From: Faecalibacterium sp. I4-3-84
GTDB lineage: Bacteria; Bacillota; Clostridia; Oscillospirales; Ruminococcaceae
Length of the DNA stretch: 64,000 nucleotides
Direction: 5' to 3'
NCBI RefSeq assembly: GCF_023347255.1
Contig: NZ_CP094466.1
Location: 1-64,000, forward strand
Of this stretch, positions 22,650 through 31,744 are shown piece by piece; position 1 is the first letter of the stretch, and each line of letters opens with the position of its first letter. Under the pieces are notes generated by a model. The model ran no database searches and had not been told where the DNA came from. It was given only the letters and a program-made list of their open reading frames with translations. Position numbers and translations under genes: made by a program.

Positions 22650-24884
22650 TTAACCTGCGCTGCCGGGTTCCTTGCGTCCCACTTTCTCGCCATCGATCCA
22701 GAACCGTCCATCGTCCTTCAAACGGGTTTTGATGGTACGGGGCTTCAGGTCCATGTACTCGGCCAGCGCATAGACGGTAACTTCGCCGTCCATCATGCAG
22801 GCTTCAAAGGCGGTGTCCAGTTCGGCCTTTTTGTCCTTGGTCACCTTGCCTTTATCGCCCCAGCGCTTGGCGGCACCGCGGCTGCCCAGCGTTTTGAAAT
22901 CGCTGTCCGGCTGCAGGTCCTCCAGCAGGCCGGTGTCCGGCTTGTGCACGGGGTAGTCGAACCACAGGTTCACCGGGTCGAAGCGGGCAAACTCGCGCAG
23001 GGTTCCTTCGATGCGCCATGCGGTCATGCCGTCGGCCTTTTTCTCAGCGGCCGCGACCTCAGCATCGATGGCCCGCAGATCTGCAAGGCCCAGTTTTTCC
23101 TTTGCGATGGTCAGCATCCGGTGGCGGCTGAGGGTATCATCCAAGCCGTAGGCATCCGCATGACCGCGTTTGTCCAACATGGCCTTGATCACGCGGCAGG
23201 CGGCTTTGTTATGCAGCTGTTCCCGGATGGCATCGGTGGGCACCAGCTCGGTCATGTCCAGCATGGCATCCGGGTCGCGGGCGAACACGCCGGAGCCGGA
23301 TGCACGGTCCATGCTGCGCTTGCCGCCTTGGGCACCCTTTGAGTGGTGGTGGCAGTAGATCACGGCACAGTCCAGCGCACGGCACACAAGGTCGAACTGG
23401 TTGCAAAACTTTGCCATCTGGTCGGCAGAGTTCTCGTCGCCGGTGATGACCTTATAAATGGGGTCGAGAATCACGGCGGTGTAGCCTTTTTTCTGAGCCC
23501 GGCGGATGAGCTTTGGGGCCAGCTTGTCCATGGGCACGGACGCGCCGCGCAGGTTCCAGATGTCGATGTTCCGCAGGTTCTGCGGGGGCAGGCCGAGGGC
23601 GGTGTACACGTCCTTGAAGCGGTGCAGGCAGGAGGCCCGGTCCAGCTCCAGATTGATGTACAGTACCTTGCCCTGTGCGCAGGAGAACCGGCCCAGCCAG
23701 GGCGTGCCTTCGGCGATGGCGATGCACAGCTCGATGAGGGCAAAGCTCTTGCCCGCCTTGCTGGGGCCTGCCAGCAGCATCTTGTGGCCCTTGCGCAGCA
23801 CCCCGGTGATGAGGGCATCGGCCAGCGGGGGCAGGCTCTCCCAGTCGTCGGCCAGACTCTCGGTCTCGGGTAGCTCGTCGGTCTCCGCTTCCAGCCAGTC
23901 GCGCCACTCATCCCAGCAGGATTTCCCGATGTTCGTTTCCAGCAGCACCTGCCGTTTGTCACCGCGCAGGATGCCGGGCATCCGGGAAAGGCGGGAAGGG
24001 TTGCGGTTCTGCTGGTCGATGGTCAGGCCGTTTTTCTGGCAGGCGGAATAGAGATAATCCACACGCCTGCGGTACTCGGCGTAGTCCGGGGCATCCACCT
24101 TCACGATGGCGTGGACGCTCTTGCCGCCAGAGTAGACCAGCGCCGCACAGGGCAGTTCCAGCTGCTTGATGATAGCCTGCTGCTTGCCCAGCTCCATGTT
24201 GTCGCACTCCACGAGGGCGTAGCGATAGGCAGTAATATTGGCATCCTTGCGTCCGGTGCCGTCCACAGGGTTGAAGCAGATCCATGCACCTACTTCAGGA
24301 TCACAGTCGCCCACCACCTTGCCGAGGTCACCGCCGCAGGCATCCAGCTCGGTGATGAGCTGCCCTGCGGTGCGGGTCCAGCTGCCTTTTGCAGGGCGGC
24401 GGCGGTCGGCGGCCATAAAGCTTTCGGTCACATAGGCCACATATTCATCCGGCTCAAACAGGGCTTGCAGGTAGCGCTTGAGCTGGTCGGCGGGGTGCCA
24501 CTCTTCGGGCAGGGCCAGCTCATGGGCTTCCACCCAGCGTGGGTCTACCAGACAGCCCTCGGTTTGTGCGCCGGTGCCGGCAGAAATATCATCATTCCAG
24601 TCCAAAGCGTGGCCTGCGGGGCCGCTCCATCCGTGGGAGTAGGCCAGTTGGAAAATGCTGCTTGCGGTGACGGGGCTGGCCCCGCCGCCGTGAAAGCTTT
24701 CCCATTTCTTGACGCACTCGCCCTTGTGATAGCGGCCCGCATCGCGGGTGCTCCACTGTTCCCAGAGGGTAACGGGCAGGCCGGAATCCTTCAGGGCCAT
24801 GCCCACCATGAGCCATTCGTCATAGGTCAGGGCGGACGGGGATACGAAGTCCAATGCTTCCGTGAGTTCATTTTCATGTTCCAT
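22650..24884 (-). CDS. phage replication primase/helicase (AAA, RepA-like)
   Basis: A 744-residue protein. The first 80 residues (SALTYDEWLMVGMALKDSGLPVTLWEQWS) match the PriCT-2 domain. A primase-like middle part has VECDNMELGKQQAIIKQ and YSGGKSVHAIVKVDAPD. The RecA-like helicase domain has Walker A LLAGPSKAGKSFALIEL, KVLYINLELD, AVILDPIYKV and AVIYCHHHSKG. A C-terminal winged-helix-like segment follows (VTVYALAEYMDLKPRTIKTRL). ATG at 24884 has GGATGG upstream; an alternative ATG at 24896 overlaps the previous stop (ATGGTAA) with a poor site. Confidence 0.85.
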   Translation of the reverse strand: MEHENELTEALDFVSPSALTYDEWLMVGMALKDSGLPVTLWEQWSTRDAGRYHKGECVKKWESFHGGGASPVTASSIFQLAYSHGWSGPAGHALDWNDDISAGTGAQTEGCLVDPRWVEAHELALPEEWHPADQLKRYLQALFEPDEYVAYVTESFMAADRRRPAKGSWTRTAGQLITELDACGGDLGKVVGDCDPEVGAWICFNPVDGTGRKDANITAYRYALVECDNMELGKQQAIIKQLELPCAALVYSGGKSVHAIVKVDAPDYAEYRRRVDYLYSACQKNGLTIDQQNRNPSRLSRMPGILRGDKRQVLLETNIGKSCWDEWRDWLEAETDELPETESLADDWESLPPLADALITGVLRKGHKMLLAGPSKAGKSFALIELCIAIAEGTPWLGRFSCAQGKVLYINLELDRASCLHRFKDVYTALGLPPQNLRNIDIWNLRGASVPMDKLAPKLIRRAQKKGYTAVILDPIYKVITGDENSADQMAKFCNQFDLVCRALDCAVIYCHHHSKGAQGGKRSMDRASGSGVFARDPDAMLDMTELVPTDAIREQLHNKAACRVIKAMLDKRGHADAYGLDDTLSRHRMLTIAKEKLGLADLRAIDAEVAAAEKKADGMTAWRIEGTLREFARFDPVNLWFDYPVHKPDTGLLEDLQPDSDFKTLGSRGAAKRWGDKGKVTKDKKAELDTAFEACMMDGEVTVYALAEYMDLKPRTIKTRLKDDGRFWIDGEKVGRKEPGSAG

Positions 24885-24889
24885 TCGCG

Positions 24890-26515
24890 TTACCATCCGA
24901 AGTCAATGTCTGATGTGGGCGGCTCCTGTGCAGGAGTGTAAGTCTTTGGGTTCACGCCCTTGGGCACGCCGCGCCAGCCCTGCACCGCAATGCGGTCGAT
25001 CATGTGTTTGGCTGCATCGAAGCTCCACGTGCCCACGCTCTGGAAACCGTAACGTTCCAGCACGCGGATCTGCTTGGGTGTGGTCAAGCCTTCAGCGCGG
25101 CGTTTGTTCAACCGGTCCAGCAGCAGGGAAGCCTTACCAGCAGATTCTACAGCGTCCGGCAGGATGCCCATTTTCTCAAGAGCAGCAGTCTGTTCAGCGC
25201 TGGGCGGGCCTGCTTCCCAGCCAAAGGCCGGCACATATCCGGCAAGGTCTTCAGCCTGAATGCTCATTTCGTACTGCAGGGGGTCCACGAGACGGGCTTT
25301 TTTGCGGCGCTGTTCTTCCAGCTGTTTTGCAAGGGCTTCCTCCCGCTGGGTCACTACGTCCTCGCTGGCCTGTACGGCTGCTTCCTCGATGTCCTGCGGG
25401 CAGCCGCTCTCGGCCAGATTTTCGGTCATCTGCCGGGCCACGGCGCGGTCCTCACAGACCAGATCCGCCGGGCGGCAGAGCTCGTGCTTGTCGGTCATCC
25501 ACAAAAAGTCGAGGAGCAGCAGGTCGGTCTTGTCCGGGGAAAGCCGGGTGCCGCGTCCCACCATCTGGCTGTACAGGCTGCGCACCTTGGTGGGCCGCAG
25601 CACCACCACGCAGTCCACAGACGGGCAGTCCCAGCCCTCGGTGAGCAGCATGGAGTTGCACAGCACGTTGTATTTGCCTGCATCGAAATCCGCCAGCGCT
25701 TCCTTGCGGTCGGTGCTCTGGCCGTTGACCTCGGCGGCACGGAATCCATGGGAGTTCAGCAGGTCGCGGAACTTCTGGCTGGTCTTGATGAGGGGCAGGA
25801 ACACCACCGTTTTGCGGCCTTTGCAGCGCTGGGCCATCTCGGCGGCGATCTGTTCCAGATAGGGGTCCAGCGCAGTGCCGAGGTCTCCCACGGCGTAGTC
25901 CCCGCCGCTCATGGTGACAGAAGAAATGTCCAGCTTCAGCGGAATGGTCTGGGCCATGATCCTGCACAGATAGCCCTCTTTGATGGCATCGGTCAGCTTA
26001 TACTCAAAGGCAAGGCTGTCGAACACCTCGCCCAGATTGCGCATGTCGCCGCGATCCGGCGTGGCGGTCACGCCCAGCACCTTGGCGCTGCCGAAGTAGT
26101 CGAGGATGCGGTGGTATCCGTCGGTAATGGCGTGGTGGGCCTCGTCGATGATGATAGTGCCAAAGTAATCATGAGGAAAGCGTTCCAGCCGGGCGGTGCG
26201 TTGCAGGGTCTGCACGCTGCCCACCACCACACGGAACCATGTATTCAGACAGGTGGCATCTGCCTTTTCCACCGCGCTGACAAGGCCGGTGGAGCGCTGC
26301 AGCTTGTCCGCTGCCTGTTCCAGCAGCTCACCGCGATGGGCCAGAATGAGCACCCGGTCACCGGCGCGCACCTGATCGGCAGCTACCGATGCAAACACGA
26401 TGGTCTTGCCAGTGCCGGTAGGCAGCACCAACAGGGTGCGTATGTGGCCGTTCTCCCACTCGGCGTGGATGCGTTCACGGGCCTGCTGCTGGTAGGGTCT
26501 CAGTTCCTGCCCCAT
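24890..26515 (-). CDS. DEAD/DEAH-box superfamily 2 helicase
   Basis: A 541-residue helicase: Q-like LRPYQQQARERIH, motif I LLVLPTGTGKTIVFA, motif II DEAH, motif III VTATPDR, and motifs V-VI MLLTEGWDCPSVDCVV and QMVGRGTRLSPDKTDLLLLDF. Residues beyond 400 form a coiled, charged extension. Such helicases are common in phage recombination/replication blocks. The ATG at 26515 is coupled to the end of the DUF669 gene (TGATG). Confidence 0.9.
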   Translation of the reverse strand: MGQELRPYQQQARERIHAEWENGHIRTLLVLPTGTGKTIVFASVAADQVRAGDRVLILAHRGELLEQAADKLQRSTGLVSAVEKADATCLNTWFRVVVGSVQTLQRTARLERFPHDYFGTIIIDEAHHAITDGYHRILDYFGSAKVLGVTATPDRGDMRNLGEVFDSLAFEYKLTDAIKEGYLCRIMAQTIPLKLDISSVTMSGGDYAVGDLGTALDPYLEQIAAEMAQRCKGRKTVVFLPLIKTSQKFRDLLNSHGFRAAEVNGQSTDRKEALADFDAGKYNVLCNSMLLTEGWDCPSVDCVVVLRPTKVRSLYSQMVGRGTRLSPDKTDLLLLDFLWMTDKHELCRPADLVCEDRAVARQMTENLAESGCPQDIEEAAVQASEDVVTQREEALAKQLEEQRRKKARLVDPLQYEMSIQAEDLAGYVPAFGWEAGPPSAEQTAALEKMGILPDAVESAGKASLLLDRLNKRRAEGLTTPKQIRVLERYGFQSVGTWSFDAAKHMIDRIAVQGWRGVPKGVNPKTYTPAQEPPTSDIDFGW

Positions 26516-27003
26516 CAGAATGCCCCCTGCGTCCAGCCCTGAGTGGGTGCGGCCTTGGGTTCCGGCGGCGGCAGGAAGCGGGTGACTTCGTTGCTCTGGC
26601 CGGTCTCACCTGCATGAGGGCCGCTCTGCTTGGTGTACTCACGGATGCCCAGCTTGCACCAGCCCCGGGCACCCACGATCTCGTTTCAGCGGGGGCGGAA
26701 GGTCTCGCCCCGCTTGCACTGACCGATGCTCTCAAAGAAAGCGCCCAGCAGGCCCTGCGTTTTGGTGTGGAGATACAGGCGGTGGGTCACGGTAGTGTCG
26801 CCCTTGGCCCCGCCGAAGATCTTCAGGGTCAGCTTTGCCATGGAGCAGGGCGGGAGCTTTGCGCTGCCCTCAAAGCGGGCACGCTCCATACCGGTGACCT
26901 CAAAGGCATAATCGCCCTCGGGCAGGAGCACGAACTCCTGCTGCTCGTTGGTAAATTCGTCGTCCCAGCTCAGGGCGCGGTCGGTGGTATTCATGTCGTT
27001 CAT
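26515..27003 (-). pseudogene. DUF669 family phage protein interrupted by a nonsense codon
   Basis: The frame runs from MNDMNTTDRALSWDDEF, a usual DUF669 start with AAAGGAG upstream, through 105 codons to CGC TGA (stop at 26686-26688), then stays open for 56 further codons (NEIVGARGWCKLGIREYT to PTQGWTQGAF) and ends exactly at the helicase start. DUF669 proteins have Trp at the stop position, so one G-to-A change (TGG to TGA) explains it. DUF669 genes lie in phage recombination clusters and are thought to encode ssDNA-binding or annealing partners. A 105-residue truncated product could still be made. Confidence 0.85.
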
Positions 27004-27027
27004 AAGTAATTACTCCTTTATTATAAA

Positions 27028-27076
27028 ACTCCTTCAGTCACGCTTACACGTGCCAGCTCCCTCCGTGAGGGAGCCT
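27028..27076. repeat. palindromic repeat, intergenic copy
   Basis: A unit reading ACTCCTTCAGTCACGC, a short variable arm, then GCCAGCTCCCTC-CGT-GAGGGAGCC. The GCTCCCTC/GAGGGAGC palindrome can fold as a hairpin and could terminate transcription. A second copy lies inside the downstream gene at 27403-27450. Confidence 0.7.
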
Positions 27077-27077
27077 G

Positions 27078-28187
27078 TTAAAACGGGATATCACGGTTGT
27101 CCAGCACCATCTGGAACACCTGCGGCCATGCGGCGATCAGACAGCCCTCCACAAAGTCAGCGGGGTAGTCCTTGATGGGCATATCCTCCGGGAAATAGCC
27201 CCGTTTGCCCACAACGCCCTGCAGTTCTTCACAGCTGACCTTGTTGGCGCTCATCAGAGCGGCCAGCTTTTCGGGCACGCCCAGACTGAGCAGAACATTT
27301 TTCTCGGAGCTTTCCTGCAGCGGTGCGGGCTGCGGCTGAGCCACCGGCTTTGCTTCCTGCTGCTGGCTGGGCAGGATGTCGGCCTCGGCCTTCGGGACGG
27401 GAACTCCCTCAGTCTGCTTCGCAGCCAGCTCCCTCTGGGAGGGAGCCTTTTGGGCGCTGCTTCCAGGGATGCAGGCGGCAATGCTGGCATAGTCAAAGGG
27501 TACTTCCTCCGGCAGGTCAAAGCGGTTTTTGGCATCCCAGCAGGGGTGATGCGCGGTGTACAGTACACGCCTGCCGCCGCTGGCTTTGCTCTTGGCGTTC
27601 TTGCCGTCGCCCACCTTTTCCACAACGGTCTTGTAGTTGGCAAACAGCAGCATATCGCACCACTCGCGCAGCAGCGGGGCCACCTGTTTGGAAGTTTTCA
27701 TGCTCCAGCGGTCGTAGTTGCCCACGGCATCCGGCTGCTCAAATTTGGTAATAGCGGCATGGGCCAGCACCACCACGTTGTGCCCGGCCTGCAGCACCTC
27801 TTCCAGCGCGTCCAGCAGCTTGCCGAACTCTTCCTTAACATAGGTGTAGCCTTTGCCGTAGCCGAAATCTTCGATGCCGTTCACCTTGGCTTTGGCACAC
27901 ACGGCCTGAATGCACAGGCGTTCAGCCCAGTCGGCGGTGTCGATGACCAGCGTGCCGCAGGGGATGCTGCCCTTGCGCACCTCGGCCACCTCGTCCAGCA
28001 GCATGGCCCAGCTGGTTGGCTGGGGCAGGCGGGCCACATTCAGCCTTTTGGTGCCGCCCTCGGTGTCGATGAAAACAGGATTCGGGAAATGGGATGCAAA
28101 GGTGCTTTTGCCGATGCCCTCCGGGCCGTACAGCACGGTCTTGACCGGGGAATCCTGCACCCCGGCAGTGACTGCATACTTGCTCAT
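27078..28187 (-). CDS. Sak4-like AAA ATPase (phage recombination)
   Basis: A 369-residue protein with Walker A VLYGPEGIGKSTFASHF, FIDTEGGTKRL, Walker B TLVIDTADWAE and NVVVLAHAAITKF, the organisation of the Sak4/AAA_24 group, RecA-like single-strand annealing ATPases. Residues about 245-300 are a low-complexity Pro/Gln/Ala/Lys linker; part of it (SQRELAAKQTEGVPV) is encoded by a copy of the palindromic repeat. A C-terminal domain follows (LGVPEKLAALMSANKVSCEELQGVVG). AAAGGAG precedes the ATG. Confidence 0.8.
   Translation of the reverse strand: MSKYAVTAGVQDSPVKTVLYGPEGIGKSTFASHFPNPVFIDTEGGTKRLNVARLPQPTSWAMLLDEVAEVRKGSIPCGTLVIDTADWAERLCIQAVCAKAKVNGIEDFGYGKGYTYVKEEFGKLLDALEEVLQAGHNVVVLAHAAITKFEQPDAVGNYDRWSMKTSKQVAPLLREWCDMLLFANYKTVVEKVGDGKNAKSKASGGRRVLYTAHHPCWDAKNRFDLPEEVPFDYASIAACIPGSSAQKAPSQRELAAKQTEGVPVPKAEADILPSQQQEAKPVAQPQPAPLQESSEKNVLLSLGVPEKLAALMSANKVSCEELQGVVGKRGYFPEDMPIKDYPADFVEGCLIAAWPQVFQMVLDNRDIPF
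27403..27450. repeat. palindromic repeat, copy within a coding sequence
   Basis: ACTCCCTCAGTCTGC, a short arm, then GCCAGCTCCCTC-TGG-GAGGGAGCC. It aligns over about 48 bases with 27028-27076 and lies in frame inside the Sak4-like gene, in the linker region. Confidence 0.7.
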
Positions 28188-29516
28188 TTAGAACGCTCCT
28201 TTCGTCCAGCTCTTCTGCTGGGGCTTTTCGGTGACGGGCGGCAGGGTGGGTTCGGCATCCTTCACCATGCCGTCCTCAATGATGATCTGGCATTCACTGC
28301 CGGTGGAAACGCGGGTGGCGATGGCCTGCAGGCCTTCGGCTTCCAGCCAGACAGAGAACTCCTGCAAGGTGGTCATGTCCATTTGTTCCAGCTTGTCCAG
28401 CAGCACGAAGCCGCAGTCCGGGTTCAGGCGGCGGACGATGGCAGCGGCCACCCGCAGCTGGTCGCTGCCGGACATGTCCCGCCAGTGCTTACCATTATAA
28501 GTAAGGGCACCGTCCTCTACGCCAAGGCCCGGCAGGGGCAGGTCGGCACCGTTCAGCAGGGCCATACGGTCGGCACGCTTCTGCGTGATGGCTTCAGTCA
28601 GGCGCTTATATTCACTGTCATACTGGGCGGCTTCGTCCTCGGCCCGAGATTTTTCCAGATTGGCCCGCACCTTCTGGTTGATCTCCTCAATATCCCGGAT
28701 GGATGCTTCCAGTTCGGCAGTGGATTCGTCCTGCAGCTGTTCCGCCGTTTTACTGGCATCCATGGCCTGCGTGAACAGCAGCGTGTGCTTCTTGCTTACT
28801 TCTTCCCTCTGTGCAGTCAATTCGGCGATGCGTTCATCCAGACGGTGCATTTCTTCCAGTGTTGCATCCCGCTGGCGGGCCAGCTCATGGAACTGCTGAC
28901 GCTTGCGCTGATTCTCGCCGTTGCGGGCCAGAATTTCCTGCTGCTGGCGGATGAGGTCGGACGCGCTGACCGGCTTTTCCGGTGCATCCGGGTAGGAGAT
29001 CAGCTCCTCGGCAAAGTGCTTTTTCTGTGCGGCCAGCTGGCCGGTGAAGGTGCGCTTGTCGTACAGGGCCTTGATCTCCATGTCACGGGTGTGCAGCTCG
29101 GTGCCGATGCCGATGATCCGCAGCAGGATATCGGCCTTTTCCTTGTCGGTGGCTTCCATGAAGCGGGGCAAGTCCAGCGCCAGCGGCTCCACAAAGGCGT
29201 TCAGCAACTGCTGCCCGCTGCGCCGCCCGGTGGGGTCAGTGACGGTCAGACTGGCATTCTTGCCCTTGCGTTCCACCACCACACCGTTGGAAAGCTTGAC
29301 CTTCAGATGCGCCGGAGCCACTGCGCCGTCCCGCTGGGCAGCGTCCGGGCGGAAACGGTCGCCGCCGAGGGCCCATGCCAGCGCGTCCAGAACACTGGTT
29401 TTGCCCTGATTGTTGTTGCCGCCCACGATAGTCAGGCCAGTGGGCGACGGCGTGAGTGCAACGGCCTTGATGCGTTTGACGTTTTCGGCCTCTAAGGCCA
29501 TGATCTTTACAGACAT
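28188..29516 (-). CDS. SbcC/RecF-like AAA ATPase
   Basis: A 442-residue SMC-like ATPase. N-terminal Walker A IVGGNNNQGKTSVLDAL, a long central coiled coil (residues about 150-320) without a zinc hook, and C-terminal signature/Walker B region MSGSDQLRVAAAIVRRL...CGFVLLDKLEQMD. Similar genes lie beside Sak4-like and DUF669 genes in phages and act in DNA end processing or recombination. AGGGGAGGT precedes the ATG; the start overlaps the preceding gene by ten bases. Confidence 0.85.
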   Translation of the reverse strand: MSVKIMALEAENVKRIKAVALTPSPTGLTIVGGNNNQGKTSVLDALAWALGGDRFRPDAAQRDGAVAPAHLKVKLSNGVVVERKGKNASLTVTDPTGRRSGQQLLNAFVEPLALDLPRFMEATDKEKADILLRIIGIGTELHTRDMEIKALYDKRTFTGQLAAQKKHFAEELISYPDAPEKPVSASDLIRQQQEILARNGENQRKRQQFHELARQRDATLEEMHRLDERIAELTAQREEVSKKHTLLFTQAMDASKTAEQLQDESTAELEASIRDIEEINQKVRANLEKSRAEDEAAQYDSEYKRLTEAITQKRADRMALLNGADLPLPGLGVEDGALTYNGKHWRDMSGSDQLRVAAAIVRRLNPDCGFVLLDKLEQMDMTTLQEFSVWLEAEGLQAIATRVSTGSECQIIIEDGMVKDAEPTLPPVTEKPQQKSWTKGAF

Positions 29517-30964
29517 GCGGATACCTCCCCTTGAGCGGATGCGAGTGTGTGAACGAACTGGTTGATTGCGGTCTCCCGCTGGTCGTTCGGCAGTTTGCGG
29601 AACTGCATTTTAGCGGACTGAACGATGCTGGTAATGGAGCGCCCGGCCAGAATGATGCTGTCGTAGGCATCGCGGGCATCCTGTTCCTGCTGTGCCTTAT
29701 AGTCCGCAGTCATTCCGGCCGCGATCTCGTAAGCTTTTTCGCCTGCCCGCCGGTCTACCTCTTCCTCATCCACCACGGCAGCGATGGGCTGCTTTTTCAG
29801 GGCCGCATTTTCTTCCTGCAGCTTATCCGCCCGGAGCTTTGCCGCTTCGGCCACCTGCCGGGAGCCGGAAAGCTGATTCTCAGCATCCTTGGCCCGGGCT
29901 TCAGCCTTGTCGGAACGGTCTTTTTCCTGTGAGACCTTCAAACCCAGCCGGTTGCAATCCTTGGCGGTGCTCAGCTGGTCAGCACGGGCCTTGTCTCGTT
30001 CGGTTTCGGCCTTTTGGGCACGTTCGGCCAGCCCGTTGATGTCGGCGTTGGCGGCTTCCAGATGGGCTTCGGCAGCATCGGCGCGCTCTTTTTCGGCCTT
30101 GAGCTGGGCCATAAGCTTCTGATACTCTTTATAAGTAGTGATGTCACCGGTAAAAACGGCTTGCTTGACCACCTCCGGGGTGCTGGGCTTGGCCGCAGCA
30201 TACAGCAGTTTCATAGGCTGAACGTCCAGAATGGACTTGCCTTCCAGCTGGATGTTGCCGAACTGTTCGGCAACTCTCACCATGTTGTCACCGGTGTCCC
30301 GGCTGATACCGACAGCGGTGCACCACTTGCCCCAGCTGCCCTGATAGTGGTTTGCGGTCAGATCGTGGGCGTGCTTTGCGGCCATAATGCGGGCCATATT
30401 GCCGGTGATGAAGGTCTGCGCATCCTGCAAAAGCAGGGCGTTTGTCTGGTCGTCTGCACCAAAGTCAAAGGTGGGTGCGGCGGGATTACTCAAAGAGCTG
30501 CCGGAGGTGGCGGATAGTGCAGCATTCTTTCCGGTTGCATTGCCCGGAGCATCGGAGCTGCTGGCAGCATCTGCCGTCTCCGTCGTAGGGCTTGACCCCT
30601 CCGGCGCTGTCGGGGATGCCGCAGTTTGGCTTTCCGCAGCAGTGGCAGCATCCGAACACTGCGCGGATGGGGTAGGGTGTTCTTCCACCGGTTCAATGGG
30701 CGCGTTCTTGCAGGGCTTGGCATTTTCCAACGCGTCCAGCATTGCGCAGTCGATTTCATACTCATCCAACGGGGCGAACTCCGCGCCATTGGTCAGGAAT
30801 GCCTGCGGAGTCAGATTCTTGTCTGCCGCTCTGGCCAGCTCAAATCTATGCGTCATGATGCGGCTTCCTTTCCAAATGCTGCCGTCCCAGCGCCAGAAAC
30901 GGCCGCGGTAACAGGCATAAACCGTCTCGTTGGAAAGTTTGAAACTGATGGTGTAGTCCGTCAT
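29507..30964 (-). CDS. phage coiled-coil protein with DUF3102-like segment
   Basis: A 485-residue protein. Residues 1-90 include YACYRGRFWRWDGSIWKGS; 95-165 are a Ser/Ala/Thr-rich linker; 185-240 (NMARIMAAKHAHDLTANHYQGSWGKWCTAVG) resemble the DUF3102 or ParB-like region seen in phage proteins; 285-420 are a long coiled coil (KAEKERADAAEAHLEAANADI). The C-terminus is helical. Function unknown; position at the head of the recombination block suggests DNA metabolism or regulation. Confidence 0.6.
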   Translation of the reverse strand: MTDYTISFKLSNETVYACYRGRFWRWDGSIWKGSRIMTHRFELARAADKNLTPQAFLTNGAEFAPLDEYEIDCAMLDALENAKPCKNAPIEPVEEHPTPSAQCSDAATAAESQTAASPTAPEGSSPTTETADAASSSDAPGNATGKNAALSATSGSSLSNPAAPTFDFGADDQTNALLLQDAQTFITGNMARIMAAKHAHDLTANHYQGSWGKWCTAVGISRDTGDNMVRVAEQFGNIQLEGKSILDVQPMKLLYAAAKPSTPEVVKQAVFTGDITTYKEYQKLMAQLKAEKERADAAEAHLEAANADINGLAERAQKAETERDKARADQLSTAKDCNRLGLKVSQEKDRSDKAEARAKDAENQLSGSRQVAEAAKLRADKLQEENAALKKQPIAAVVDEEEVDRRAGEKAYEIAAGMTADYKAQQEQDARDAYDSIILAGRSITSIVQSAKMQFRKLPNDQRETAINQFVHTLASAQGEVSACL

Positions 30965-31257
30965 ACCCGCACCTCCGTGTCCTTGAGGCGGTCCAGCATC
31001 TCGGCCTGCACATCCTTGCTCATGGGCTGGATGTTGTTGCCCTTCCAGCCATAGCAGAGGATAGGGCCGTAGATATGCTGGCCGCGATAGATACGGTTCA
31101 AGTCTCTGCCCATGATGCCGTACACCAGCACTGCCGGGGTGCGTGGCAGGACTTTCTGCTCACAGGGGCACCGCAGCAGTGCTTCGATGCCCTGCAGCGT
31201 GTCCGGCAGGGTGGTGACCACCGGCTCTTTGCCCGGTTCGACTAAAATACCTTTCAT
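30961..31257 (-). CDS. DUF3846-like small phage protein
   Basis: A 98-residue protein starting MKGILVEPGKEPVVTTLPDTLQGIEALLRC and continuing VYGIMGRDLNRIYRG and ILCYGWKGNNIQPMS, the pattern of DUF3846, a domain found in phage and plasmid proteins of unknown role. AAAGGA is eight bases before the ATG at 31257; the longer frame upstream overlaps another gene. Confidence 0.7.
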   Translation of the reverse strand: MKGILVEPGKEPVVTTLPDTLQGIEALLRCPCEQKVLPRTPAVLVYGIMGRDLNRIYRGQHIYGPILCYGWKGNNIQPMSKDVQAEMLDRLKDTEVRV

Positions 31258-31313
31258 TTGTAAAATCCTTTCTGATGTGATATCATTAAGGGCGATGGGG
31301 CTTTCAAATTCCA

Positions 31314-31736
31314 TCATCCCTTGCAGCTCGTCGGTGTTGGCGCACCGGCGGGCTTTTTTCGTATAGTGCGTACCGGCGGCAGGCTGTCCACCTCGCTGCG
31401 GTCGATACGTTCCCGCGCAAATGTGTACTTGTAAGTTCGATGGCTGCCGCTGAGCCCATGGCTGACGGCAGACGCAAAGCTGTTCGCGCTCTTGTAGCCC
31501 AGCCGCCGGGCACACATCTCGGACGTGCCGGATGCCAGTAGATCGCCGGTCTTTGCGTCCCAGACGGTGTACCACATGACGCGGGCAGGTTTTTCATTAT
31601 GCGCCCTGTAATCCCTGCAATATTGGTTGTGGCGCTCTCTGCGGCAGGAAGCGCAAAAGCGCAGGTTGCCAGCAACATTTTCCATCACCTTGCCGCAGTC
31701 CAAACAAACGCGGGTAAAGTGCTTTCCTTTATTCAT
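31314..31736 (-). CDS. zinc-ribbon-like phage protein
   Basis: A 140-residue protein with an N-terminal CLDCGKVMENVAGNLRFCASC, four cysteines in the spacing of a zinc ribbon, followed by WYTVWDAKTGDLLASGTSEMCARRLGYKSANSFASAVSHG, which resembles a small DNA-binding module of HNH-associated phage proteins. No nuclease motif is present. Function not recognised. Confidence 0.55.
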   Translation of the reverse strand: MNKGKHFTRVCLDCGKVMENVAGNLRFCASCRRERHNQYCRDYRAHNEKPARVMWYTVWDAKTGDLLASGTSEMCARRLGYKSANSFASAVSHGLSGSHRTYKYTFARERIDRSEVDSLPPVRTIRKKPAGAPTPTSCKG

Positions 31737-31744
31737 GGGTGGTG

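Noticed and set aside
22409-22711. Minus-strand ORF of 100 codons covering the repeat region
   Set aside because: Overlaps the end of the primase/helicase gene, has no family and its composition follows the repeats.
26686-26688. TGA in DUF669 as a possible selenocysteine codon, as selD is in the window
   Set aside because: Homologues have Trp here, no SECIS-like hairpin is evident just after it, and selD belongs to a cofactor locus without selA or selB.
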